Below are positions 33,414-41,973 of a DNA stretch of 64,000 bases, piece by piece (the stretch's first letter is position 1; the number at the start of each line of letters is the position of its first letter). Position numbers and translations under genes: made by a program. Location of the stretch: NCBI RefSeq assembly GCF_900142255.1, contig NZ_FRAF01000016.1, forward strand, positions 1 through 64,000, written 5' to 3'. Source of the DNA: Alicyclobacillus tolerans (GTDB taxonomy: Bacteria; Bacillota; Bacilli; Alicyclobacillales; Alicyclobacillaceae). The notes below the pieces were generated by a model. That model ran no database searches. It had not been told where the DNA came from and saw only the letters and a program-made list of their open reading frames with translations.

Positions 33414-33674
33414 ATGTATACCCAGTTCAATGAAAGTCATTTACCTTTTCAAATCTCCATAGTATTTCCGCTGATGATCACCCTCTTTTTTTTCTTTGGT
33501 CTACTTGTCTCATGGTGGGCGCTGGGCGCCTTGCCATGGGACAAAATTACCCGTCACCCCCTCTCATCGCGATCGCAAATGATTCGTTTTATGTTGGCCT
33601 TGGCTGGAGCGTTGCTATGGGACACGTTTGCCGCATTGTTACTCATCATGATGCAGTGGATGCGTACTTTGTAA
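33414..33674 (+). CDS. ywzB: DUF1146 family membrane protein (YwzB-like)
   Basis: An 86-residue protein with two transmembrane helices and a conserved linker ALPWDKITRHP between them, as in the Bacillus YwzB/DUF1146 family. The function is unknown. AGGAGG overlaps the nuoN stop and the ATG lies seven bases further on, so it is probably co-transcribed with nuo. Its place before ywmB and murA matches Bacillus. Confidence 0.82.
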   Translation: MYTQFNESHLPFQISIVFPLMITLFFFFGLLVSWWALGALPWDKITRHPLSSRSQMIRFMLALAGALLWDTFAALLLIMMQWMRTL

Positions 33675-33780
33675 AGAAGTTTTCCTGCACAATGAAGGCT
33701 GGTCATGTTCTGTTCCTCGAGTTATTGGCGTCTGGGATCTTAGCAACTTTTGGCTGACCCGCATAAATCTCGCAATCTGA

Positions 33781-34770
<990 letters not shown>

Positions 34771-34830
34771 TGCAAAATCGTCCTCGTAACGCTTCGTGAG
34801 ACAATCTTGTCGTGTAACGGGGGTTACGGT

Positions 34831-36129
34831 ATGCCAAAATTAGTGATTGACGGAGGGTATCCGCTCTCAGGCTCCGTAAGGATTGGCGGCGCAAAAAATG
34901 CGGTATTGCCCATTTTGGCTGCCAGTCTGCTGGCAGAGTCCGGCGTGAGTCAGATTGAAGACGTACCTCATTTATTAGATGTACGCAATATGATTGAAGT
35001 TATCGCATCCCTGGGCGCTAGAGTGGAGAGAAGAGGAACCACTGTGCGCATTCAGGCCAGTCACATACATAGTGTGGAGCCGCCTCAGGATTTGGTCAGG
35101 CGTATGCGCGCTTCGTTTGTAGTGGCAGGACCGCTGTTGGCTCGTTTTAAAGAAGCGTCCATCTCACTGCCTGGGGGTTGTAAAATTGGCAACCGCCCAG
35201 TAGATTTGCATATTAAAGGTTTTGAAGCCATGGGTGCTACAGCACACACTGAAAATGGCTTTGTCCATCTCCAAGCGCCACGGGAAGGTTTGCGGGGAGC
35301 ACGCATTTATTTAGACATTCCCAGTGTCGGGGCAACACAGAATATCATGATGGCAGCCGTGCTGGCTAAAGGACAGACGATTATTGAAAATGCCGCCAAA
35401 GAACCAGAAAACGTGGATTTGGCCAATTATTTAAACGCGATGGGCGCACGAGTGCGCGGTGCTGGCACAGATATGATTCGTATTGATGGTGTCGACAGCC
35501 TGCATGGCGCTGTGCATACCGTCATTCCCGACCGTATTGAGGCAGGTACATTCTTGGTGGCTGGTGCATTACTGGGTACAGGTGTATATGTGGAAAATGC
35601 TGTGTCTCAACACATGATGTCGGTGATTGCAAAGCTCGAAGAAGCGGGAGCCCGCTTTGAAGACAAGGTAGACGGTATTCAGGTATGGCCGGCAGAGCGT
35701 GGACGGCTTTCCTCTATTGATGTGAAAACGCATTTTTATCCTTCTTATCCCACAGATATGCAGGCGCAAATGGTGGCTGCCCTGTCTGTAGCAGCCGGAA
35801 CAAGCACGGTGACAGAAACCGTTTTTGAAAACCGCTTTTTGCATGTGGGTGAATTGCAACGTATGGGCGCCAATATTCATGTAGAAGGCCGGACGGCAGT
35901 CATTGAAGGTGTAGACCGACTTTCTGGTGCGCTGGTCACTGCCACGGATTTACGGGCGGGAGCGGCCCTTGTGATTGCGGGGCTATTGGCAGAGGGCCAG
36001 ACTGAAGTATTGGGATTGCATCATATCGATCGCGGTTATGACAATCTGGTCAGCAAATTCCAACAGCTTGGTGGACGTATCAAACGTCTGGAAACTCCTA
36101 TGGAGGAGAGCGACGCAGAATCTGCGTAA
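34831..36129 (+). CDS. murA: UDP-N-acetylglucosamine 1-carboxyvinyltransferase
   Basis: MurA commits UDP-GlcNAc to peptidoglycan by adding enolpyruvate from PEP; it is the fosfomycin target. The 432 residues start [16 protein letters not shown], and the catalytic, fosfomycin-reactive Cys117 lies in [15 protein letters not shown]. Lys22-Asn23 in GGAKNAVLP are the substrate-binding residues. The ATG at 34831 has AACGGGGG upstream. It corresponds to murAA of B. subtilis by position. Confidence 0.96.
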   Translation: MPKLVIDGGYPLSGSVRIGGAKNAVLPILAASLLAESGVSQIEDVPHLLDVRNMIEVIASLGARVERRGTTVRIQASHIHSVEPPQDLVRRMRASFVVAGPLLARFKEASISLPGGCKIGNRPVDLHIKGFEAMGATAHTENGFVHLQAPREGLRGARIYLDIPSVGATQNIMMAAVLAKGQTIIENAAKEPENVDLANYLNAMGARVRGAGTDMIRIDGVDSLHGAVHTVIPDRIEAGTFLVAGALLGTGVYVENAVSQHMMSVIAKLEEAGARFEDKVDGIQVWPAERGRLSSIDVKTHFYPSYPTDMQAQMVAALSVAAGTSTVTETVFENRFLHVGELQRMGANIHVEGRTAVIEGVDRLSGALVTATDLRAGAALVIAGLLAEGQTEVLGLHHIDRGYDNLVSKFQQLGGRIKRLETPMEESDAESA

Positions 36130-36158
36130 TGCCGTACAAGTGCGAGTTTCTACAGATA

Positions 36159-36199
36159 CCTCTACATCGACATGAAATTTTCCGATGTAGAGGTTTTTT
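36159..36199 (+). terminator. Strong terminator after murA
   Basis: CCTCTACATCG (36159-36169) pairs perfectly with CGATGTAGAGG (36183-36193), an 11-bp stem, followed by six T. It separates murA from the convergent histidine kinase. Confidence 0.9.
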
Positions 36200-36226
36200 C
36201 ATAGAGTGTATCCTGAGTGGTCTTAT

Positions 36227-37345
36227 TTAGGATAATTCGGGTTTCTTATCTACGGTTGGCAAATAGATACGAAAAACGGTACCATGCCCTGGTGTGCTTT
36301 CCACATCAATCGTACCTCCATGCAGTTCGACAATATGATAGCAAGTCGAGAGTCCCAGTCCCGTTCCACTATTTTTGGTGGTGAAAAATGGGCTAAAGAG
36401 ATGTGTCCTCGTCTGTTCATCCATACCAACGCCATTATCCTCAATGCGAATCTGCACATATCTGCCAAACCGTTCCGCCTCAAACTGAATCATTCCTGTA
36501 CGAGAGTTTGGTAAGTCGGAAATGGCTTCCATCGCATTATGGAGCATATTCAGCAGGACTTGCTTCATTTGTAAGCGATCCGCATAAATCATCAGGGACG
36601 GATCGACCGGTAAAATCACCAGTTCAATCCCTTGCAAGAGCGACTCACTGTGGCATAAAAGTTCCAGCTCAGCGAATAAGTCAGTCACAGGAATGGCTTC
36701 TTTCAACGGTGGTGCAGGTTTGGCAGTTTTCAGAAATTCTGTGATGATGCTGTTGACGCGATTGATTTCGCTAATAATGATATCAATATAGGATAATTTG
36801 GCGGAGGAAGTCAGATTCGGCGCTAATAACTGCACCAAACCGCGGATGGAAGTTAACGGATTACGAATTTCATGCGCGATACTTGCCGCAATTCTGCCAA
36901 GTTCGACCAATCTGTCATTTTGCGCGTTCGATTGCTGGAGGTTTGCTAAGAGTCGCTCCAATTCTTCTTTACGACGGAGAAGGTCGTAGTTGGTCATGCC
37001 CAAACGCTGTGTAAAACGTGTCAGAACCTCAGTGATTTGCTGATAACGTTGACTTTGTTCTATGCAGAGAATAGAGCAATGATTGTCCCGGTTCCACTTT
37101 AGATGAATATCAAACAGCATTGCAGGTGATTGAACTGTATTTAAAAGCAGTTCAAACTTTTGAGGTTCAAAGCGACGCTCGGCCAAACGCTGAAATTTCC
37201 TCCGACTCTCCACATCAATGAGTGAAAAAAAATTAGCATGCTCGCCAAAGATACGTTTCGCGTCCTCAGATTGATAGAGGATGTCGTAGAACGTGTTTAC
37301 ATAGAAAAATGGGGCTGGTATAGAAAAGTCAGGGCAAACAGCCAT
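36227..37345 (-). CDS. Cytosolic sensor histidine kinase
   Basis: A 372-residue kinase without a transmembrane segment. An N-terminal PAS-like domain (about 1-105) is followed by a helical linker, the phospho-acceptor His158 in HEIRNPLTS, and a HATPase domain with N box NMLHNAMEAI, G1 DNGVGMD and G2 GTGLGLSTCYHI; the layout resembles sporulation-type (KinA-like) kinases. The ATG at 37345 has CCGGAGTGA upstream; an overlapping longer frame has no support. It starts five bases after the cobalamin-domain gene, so the two proteins are very likely partners. No response regulator lies nearby. Confidence 0.93.
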   Translation of the reverse strand: MAVCPDFSIPAPFFYVNTFYDILYQSEDAKRIFGEHANFFSLIDVESRRKFQRLAERRFEPQKFELLLNTVQSPAMLFDIHLKWNRDNHCSILCIEQSQRYQQITEVLTRFTQRLGMTNYDLLRRKEELERLLANLQQSNAQNDRLVELGRIAASIAHEIRNPLTSIRGLVQLLAPNLTSSAKLSYIDIIISEINRVNSIITEFLKTAKPAPPLKEAIPVTDLFAELELLCHSESLLQGIELVILPVDPSLMIYADRLQMKQVLLNMLHNAMEAISDLPNSRTGMIQFEAERFGRYVQIRIEDNGVGMDEQTRTHLFSPFFTTKNSGTGLGLSTCYHIVELHGGTIDVESTPGHGTVFRIYLPTVDKKPELS

Positions 37346-37350
37346 AGATA

Positions 37351-38070
37351 TCACTCCGGTTTGATGGGCAAGTAATCCTGTTCCAACCATCCAGCGAGTT
37401 CGTGAAGATTTTGCATGAAAAAAAGACGCTGTTTGTTCGGTGCACCTTTCGAGCTTGTATAAGACAGGTGGTGAATCAGTCGGCCGCCCACAATGATTTC
37501 TGGTTGATAGGGCAGTCCCTGCAAGGCCTCCAAATAATCTTGTACCTTTTTCAAATGATGAGATTGGGTTACAGACAAAGCTACAATCGATGGCCGCCAT
37601 TTGGAAATAAAGGCAAGAAAATGGTGTAGAGGACAATGAACGCCTAGATAGTGTGTCTGCAAGCCATGCCTATTAAGCAAAAGAACAGCCAATTTAGCAC
37701 CCAGTTCATGCGGGTCACCATCCACGCAGGCTACAACCGCTTGACAGTTTTGTTGATCTGGAGGGGTGATGTACTGGGCTTGGTAGCGCATGATAAGATA
37801 GTCGCACACACAAGAAGCAATATGCTCATCTACTACAGAGATGGCATTTTCTATCCATAATTCCCCGATATACGTCATCGCTAAAGGGATATAGGTACAG
37901 AATATCTCCGTGCTGTGAATTCCGTTCACTAACTGCTGCTCAATAAATTCCCAACTTTTTCGTTCGTCCCCGCTGAGAAGGATATGAGCGAATTGGATAA
38001 TTTTCATGCGAATACTGTCGGTTAAATCCAGTGATGCTTGAAAAAAACGGTTGTTATGCGTTGCATTCAC
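37351..38070 (-). CDS. Stand-alone cobalamin-binding protein with CarH-type motifs
   Basis: A 239-residue protein: an N-terminal helical cap (about 1-95) and a Rossmann-like B12-binding domain (about 108-235). The cap contains W72-x9-E82-H83, the W-x9-EH pattern of the adenosylcobalamin light sensors CarH/LitR. The corrinoid-ligating motif D119-x-H121-x-x-G124 is intact (DPHELG), with the usual GGRLIH near 195. No MerR-type DNA-binding domain precedes it, unlike CarH. Start is GTG 38070 with a GGAAGGAAAG site. It is cotranscribed with a cytosolic kinase, suggesting it relays a light or cobalamin signal to that kinase; this role is inferred. Confidence 0.88.
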   Translation of the reverse strand: MNATHNNRFFQASLDLTDSIRMKIIQFAHILLSGDERKSWEFIEQQLVNGIHSTEIFCTYIPLAMTYIGELWIENAISVVDEHIASCVCDYLIMRYQAQYITPPDQQNCQAVVACVDGDPHELGAKLAVLLLNRHGLQTHYLGVHCPLHHFLAFISKWRPSIVALSVTQSHHLKKVQDYLEALQGLPYQPEIIVGGRLIHHLSYTSSKGAPNKQRLFFMQNLHELAGWLEQDYLPIKPE

Positions 38071-38164
38071 AATAATTTCTTTCCTTCCAAAACGGGATCG
38101 TAGGTGGGATGGGCCAATTCACTCAAAATTCTATGAAAATTATAACGGAGGAAAGAAAGATTTT

Positions 38165-38193
38165 GCATATTCTATTAAAAAAAATCATAGATT
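38165..38193 (+). promoter_or_regulatory. Candidate sigma-E promoter of spoIID
   Basis: GCATATT (38165-38171) and CATAGATT (38186-38193) with a 14-base spacer closely match the Bacillus sigma-E pattern (-35 near TCATATT, -10 near CATACAAT). spoIID belongs to the sigma-E regulon in B. subtilis. Transcription would start near 38200. Confidence 0.65.
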
Positions 38194-38215
38194 TCGGAAT
38201 AGCAAAGTTGAATGC

Positions 38216-39325
38216 ATGAAGTCTAGAAGGTGGGTCTTATCGAGATCGGCCGAAAGAAAGGAATCGATTGCCTTCATGAAGTCGCCTGCGCATACTTCGA
38301 GTCATTCCAGCGGCATGCTTACCCAGTTGTTCTCTGGTCTGGCTATAGGGTCGGCTGTTATAGCGGTCATTTTGGGACTGCCCACACTAGCAGCAGAACT
38401 GGCTGGAGGGCGCGTTGTGAACGCCAATCATGTGGGGAATCCATTGGACAATCGTGTGCAGGTAAAGTTACAATCTCCTGCTCAACAAAATACTTCCAGC
38501 ACCATGACTTTAACACAGTATGAAATTGAGGTGCTTTCTGCTGAATTGTCGCCCAATACTCCGCAAGCGGCTGTAGAAGCGGCAGCCATTGCGACACGCA
38601 CCATGGTGATTCGCGCTCTCATGCCTCTTGGCGGTGGACAATCTAATACTGGTCATGGCCCGTGGGTAGCGCAACTGGAAGACAACGATTTGCCGTTGTG
38701 GACGCGTCATCAGGTAGAAAATGCATACGGAGAGCAGAGTAGCCTCTTTTTGGCCCAAATAAAAGCAGCCATTGAGACGACGGACGGACAAATACTTACT
38801 TATCGAGGTCAACCCATTCTGTCCTTTCAAACGCCTGTTACTACTGGCGCCACAGTTCCAGCCAGTCAAGTGCTTGGCCGCTCCATTCCATATCTCGTTC
38901 GTGTCAATTGTCCGAGTGATGCGTCTTATCCAGTTCAAAATCGACGTATCAGTATCGCTGGCAGCACTTGGCGGCAGGTTTTCCCTTCAGAACAACCACC
39001 TTCAGACATAGCATCGTGGAATGATTGGATTAGAGTGGTCGATCGCGCTCCGTCAGGAGACGTCTTAGAAGTCATGGTAGGCAACAAGCGCCTTACAGGT
39101 TCGCAATTTGCGGCGAATCTAGGTATTCCTTCCTGGAACTATGATATTCTGGGCGGTTCCATACGCCAACCCTTGCAAATTGAGGTCAATGGTACAGGTA
39201 CAGGCATGGGAATGAGTCTACACCAGGCTGCGGTTTGGGCGGCTTCTGGAATGACGGATACACAAATACTCAGTCGTTTTTATCCGGGCAGTCATTTGCA
39301 ATTGGATAGTATCTGGCTCTCTTGA
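38216..39325 (+). CDS. spoIID: Stage II sporulation protein D
   Basis: SpoIID is a mother-cell lytic transglycosylase that drives engulfment with SpoIIM and SpoIIP. With the ATG at 38216 the product is 369 residues: basic N-terminus, a hydrophobic anchor (about 38-58) and the SpoIID domain with EAAAIATRTMVIRAL. The canonical C-terminal GHGVGMSQ motif is altered to GTGMGMSLHQAAVWA. No clear ribosome site supports 38216; ATG 38276 (349 residues, closer to the B. subtilis length) has GAAAGAAAGG 13 bases upstream. It lies divergent from the cobalamin-domain gene and after murA as in Bacillus. Confidence 0.9.
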   Translation: MKSRRWVLSRSAERKESIAFMKSPAHTSSHSSGMLTQLFSGLAIGSAVIAVILGLPTLAAELAGGRVVNANHVGNPLDNRVQVKLQSPAQQNTSSTMTLTQYEIEVLSAELSPNTPQAAVEAAAIATRTMVIRALMPLGGGQSNTGHGPWVAQLEDNDLPLWTRHQVENAYGEQSSLFLAQIKAAIETTDGQILTYRGQPILSFQTPVTTGATVPASQVLGRSIPYLVRVNCPSDASYPVQNRRISIAGSTWRQVFPSEQPPSDIASWNDWIRVVDRAPSGDVLEVMVGNKRLTGSQFAANLGIPSWNYDILGGSIRQPLQIEVNGTGTGMGMSLHQAAVWAASGMTDTQILSRFYPGSHLQLDSIWLS

Positions 39326-39450
39326 CAGCACCACGGATTCTCATTGAATCCCTTGAAGCAGTTGAATAAGAAAAATTTCTCATTCTGTCAGTTTATCAAG
39401 GTATAGAATCAAGAGACTGTGGCGACACTCGTTAAAGAGGTGAGCGCTAC

Positions 39451-40152
39451 ATGGATGAGAAAAAACATCCAAATTCATCAGAAAGCAAACGTGACCAGTC
39501 TACTGCAGAATCGGAAAATCCTAATATGACTCGTCCGATTCTCAAACGCAGCAAAACACGTCGTTGGATTTACCCAGCTCTCTATTTGGGAGCAGCAGCC
39601 GTCATCATTGGCGTTGTCTACGCCAAGACACAATCAGGCGGTGGGGCTACTGCGCCTGTTGTGTCTCCGTCGGTTACGGATACTGGCAATCCGTCTCCGG
39701 ATACTACTCAAGCAGATACGTTTATCTGGCCAGTAAATGTCGCGCATAAGGTTACGCTGGGCTTTTTCTCTGCTGACGGCACGGCGAAACAACAAGCAGC
39801 GGCGCTAGTGCAATATGGCGGATCGTATTATGCGCACAAGGGTGTGGATATTCAGAGTGACACGGGGACTAGTTTTGATGTTTTAGCCGCTCTTGCTGGC
39901 AAAGTCACTCTGGTAGAAAACAACCCTCTCTACGGATGGACGGTAGAAGTCACAAGTAATGATGGTTACGTAGAGAAGTATGAATCGTTAGGCAATGTCA
40001 CCGTGAAAACGGGCGACAATGTGTCGCAAGGAGAAACCATTGGCACAAGCGGAACCTGCCGGTTCGAAGAGAATCAGGGCAACCATCTCTACTTCCAAGT
40101 CAATCAGGATGGGAAATTGTTGAATCCGCTCGATTTGTTGCCGAAAGAATAA
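39451..40152 (+). CDS. spoIIQ: SpoIIQ-like forespore M23/LytM protein
   Basis: In B. subtilis SpoIIQ spans the forespore membrane and forms the SpoIIQ-SpoIIIAH channel. The 233-residue product has a basic cytosolic tail, one transmembrane helix (about 39-58), a Thr/Pro/Ser linker and a LytM domain (about 95-230). Zinc ligands His129 and Asp133 (HKGVD) are kept, but the later HxH motif reads H212-L-Y214, so one ligand is replaced by tyrosine. AGAGGTGAG precedes the ATG. It follows spoIID as in Bacillus and ends at its own terminator. Confidence 0.88.
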   Translation: MDEKKHPNSSESKRDQSTAESENPNMTRPILKRSKTRRWIYPALYLGAAAVIIGVVYAKTQSGGGATAPVVSPSVTDTGNPSPDTTQADTFIWPVNVAHKVTLGFFSADGTAKQQAAALVQYGGSYYAHKGVDIQSDTGTSFDVLAALAGKVTLVENNPLYGWTVEVTSNDGYVEKYESLGNVTVKTGDNVSQGETIGTSGTCRFEENQGNHLYFQVNQDGKLLNPLDLLPKE

Positions 40153-40179
40153 AATATTAGTCTTCTATCTCTTTCTTCT

Positions 40180-40204
40180 CCGCCTGCATGTAGGCGGTTT
40201 TTTT
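40180..40204 (+). terminator. Intrinsic terminator after spoIIQ
   Basis: CCGCCT (40180-40185) and AGGCGG (40192-40197) form a 6-bp GC-rich stem with loop GCATGT, followed by seven T. Confidence 0.85.
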
Positions 40205-40241
40205 CTGTCTATTTTTAAGGGAAGAGAGGAGAGGTAAGCAA

Positions 40242-40313
40242 TTGAAGGACAAAAACTATCGTATTTTCGGAAATAATAAATTGATTATTTCCCGTAGAGA
40301 TATTTTGAGATAG
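40242..40313 (+). CDS. Small ORF upstream of spoIIID (usd-like candidate)
   Basis: TTG at 40242 with AGAGGAGAGG seven bases upstream opens 23 codons (MKDKNYRIFG then NNKLIISRRDILR). B. subtilis has a short gene, usd, in this same place, described as needed for spoIIID translation. Sequence similarity to Usd was not checked, so the link rests on position, size and the strong ribosome site. An inverted repeat lies within it. Confidence 0.45.
   Translation: MKDKNYRIFGNNKLIISRRDILR
40269..40292. repeat. Perfect 9-bp inverted repeat ahead of spoIIID
   Basis: GGAAATAAT (40269-40277) and ATTATTTCC (40284-40292) are exact inverted copies with a six-base AT-rich centre. It could be an operator or an RNA hairpin controlling the small ORF and spoIIID. 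It lacks a T-tract and is not a terminator. Confidence 0.55.
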
Positions 40314-40439
40314 ACAGAATAAATAGCGGCATAGATTGAATAATCGCAAAAAAGCGAGGAATACGGTGTACATCTCCTCATATAGTGTATCAGACCAGGC
40401 ACCAAACCAGTCGATCACGGAGGATGGGGAGGCGAGGAT

Positions 40440-40751
40440 GTGCACGATTACATCAAGGAGCGCACGCTCAAAATTGGTGAATACATTCTGGAGACGCGTA
40501 ACACGGTGCGCACCATTGCTCGTGAATTTGGAGTCTCAAAAAGTACAGTGCACAAAGATTTGACGGAACGTTTGCCGGAAATCAATCCCGACCTCGCAAA
40601 TCGTGTCAAAGAGATTCTTGAGTATCATAAAGCGATTCGCCATTTGCGTGGGGGTGAAGCCACTAAGCTCAAATACCACAAAGATGACGATCTCGATGAA
40701 TCTGACGAAAAAGATTACGAAATGCAAAAAGGAGTTCCCGGTGGATTGTAG
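40440..40751 (+). CDS. spoIIID: Sporulation transcription regulator SpoIIID
   Basis: SpoIIID is the small mother-cell DNA-binding protein that activates or represses sigma-E-dependent genes and switches to sigma-K. The 103-residue product has the helix-turn-helix TVRTIAREFGVSKSTVHKDL (about 23-42) preceded by YIKERTLKIGEYILETRN, then a basic segment; the acidic tail (KDDDLDESDEKDYE) is longer than in B. subtilis. GTG at 40440 follows GGAGGCGAGG. CATATAGT at 40379 could be part of a sigma-E promoter. mbl follows, as in B. subtilis. Confidence 0.96.
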   Translation: MHDYIKERTLKIGEYILETRNTVRTIAREFGVSKSTVHKDLTERLPEINPDLANRVKEILEYHKAIRHLRGGEATKLKYHKDDDLDESDEKDYEMQKGVPGGL

Positions 40752-40847
40752 AAATTAGACCTGAATAATCTAGGATATGCGGGCGCACCATTTGATTAGA
40801 ATATTAGATTGCGTACGCTCAGTCGAGCCGGGGAGGAAAAGTGCCAG

Positions 40848-41882
40848 ATGCTTTCCAAGGATATTGGGGTTGATTTGGGTACGGCCAATGTGCTGGTACA
40901 TGTGAAAGGGCAGGGGGTCGTACTGAATGAACCGTCTGTCGTAGCTATCGATCAAGTCACAAAACAGGTGGTGGCTGTTGGCGAAGAGGCGCGTCAGATG
41001 CTGGGTCGCACTCCTGGAAACATAGTGGCCATCCGTCCGTTGCGCGAGGGCGTGATTGCTGATTTTGATGTCACTGAAATCATGCTGCGCCATTTTTTGC
41101 GAAAGACAATTGGGAAGAGTTCCATGTTGCGTCCCCGATTGATGATATGTGTGCCTGCTGGCATCACTTCCGTAGAGCAGAAGGCTGTGCGGGAGGCTGC
41201 GGAAGCGAGTGGAGCCAAGCAGGTAGATTTAATTGAAGAACCGAAAGCTGCTGCTATTGGTGCTGGTCTAAATATTTTTGAACCAAGCGGCAGCATGGTG
41301 GTGGATATTGGCGGCGGGACAACGGACGTCGCGGTGCTCTCCCTCGGAGATGTGGTTACTTCCACGTCTCTGCGTGTGGCGGGGGACAAGCTCGATGAAG
41401 CCATCATTAAATTTATTCGTCGTGAATTTAATCTTATGATTGGCGAGAGAACTGCCGAAGAATTGAAAAAGGAATTGGCTCACGTCTATCCGGGTTCGGG
41501 CAACGAGTCTCGAGAGGTACGCGGTCGCGATATGATGACGGGACTGCCAAAGACGATTGAAGTACATGCGGAACAAATGGAGCAGGCTTTGGCAGAACCA
41601 GTTTCGGCTATTATTGCAGCCACTAAATCTGTTTTGGAACGCACGCCGCCTGAATTGGCCGCTGACATTTTTGACAAAGGCATTGTGTTGACCGGTGGCG
41701 GAGCGCTGGTCAACGGATTGGACAAGCTCATGAAGAAAGAATTAGAAGTACCCGTGCATATTGCGGAAGATCCTATGCAGTGCGTGGTTTTGGGAACCGG
41801 TAAGTATTTGGAGATGCGAGACAATTTGCGTGTCAATAAAGCTGTGTCAGGAGGAAAATCTCGGCGCAGGTCGCGTTGGTAA
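40848..41882 (+). CDS. mbl: MreB-like cell-shape protein Mbl
   Basis: An actin-like ATPase that forms membrane filaments and guides lateral wall synthesis. The 344-residue product has the phosphate-1 loop DIGVDLGTANVLV, phosphate-2 VVDIGGGTTDVAVLS, and the adenosine loop VLTGGGALVNGLD. The paralogue call (mbl rather than mreB) rests on position after spoIIID. The ATG at 40848 has GGGGAGGAA upstream. The basic tail SGGKSRRRSRW is an addition relative to B. subtilis. Confidence 0.94.
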   Translation: MLSKDIGVDLGTANVLVHVKGQGVVLNEPSVVAIDQVTKQVVAVGEEARQMLGRTPGNIVAIRPLREGVIADFDVTEIMLRHFLRKTIGKSSMLRPRLMICVPAGITSVEQKAVREAAEASGAKQVDLIEEPKAAAIGAGLNIFEPSGSMVVDIGGGTTDVAVLSLGDVVTSTSLRVAGDKLDEAIIKFIRREFNLMIGERTAEELKKELAHVYPGSGNESREVRGRDMMTGLPKTIEVHAEQMEQALAEPVSAIIAATKSVLERTPPELAADIFDKGIVLTGGGALVNGLDKLMKKELEVPVHIAEDPMQCVVLGTGKYLEMRDNLRVNKAVSGGKSRRRSRW

Positions 41883-41973
41883 AAGAAGCTTTGTAAGGCG
41901 TCACTCCACTTTGCGTGAATGGTGGCTAGCCTGTAAGAACTGCCGCTTGAGGTTTAGGAAAGCGAGGGATAGC

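Noticed and set aside
38163-38219. An 18-codon TTG ORF overlapping the spoIID ATG as ATGA, with CGGAGGAAAG upstream.
   Set aside because: The sigma-E promoter at 38165-38193 lies inside it, so the spoIID message would start after its first codons. Translation from another transcript is not supported.
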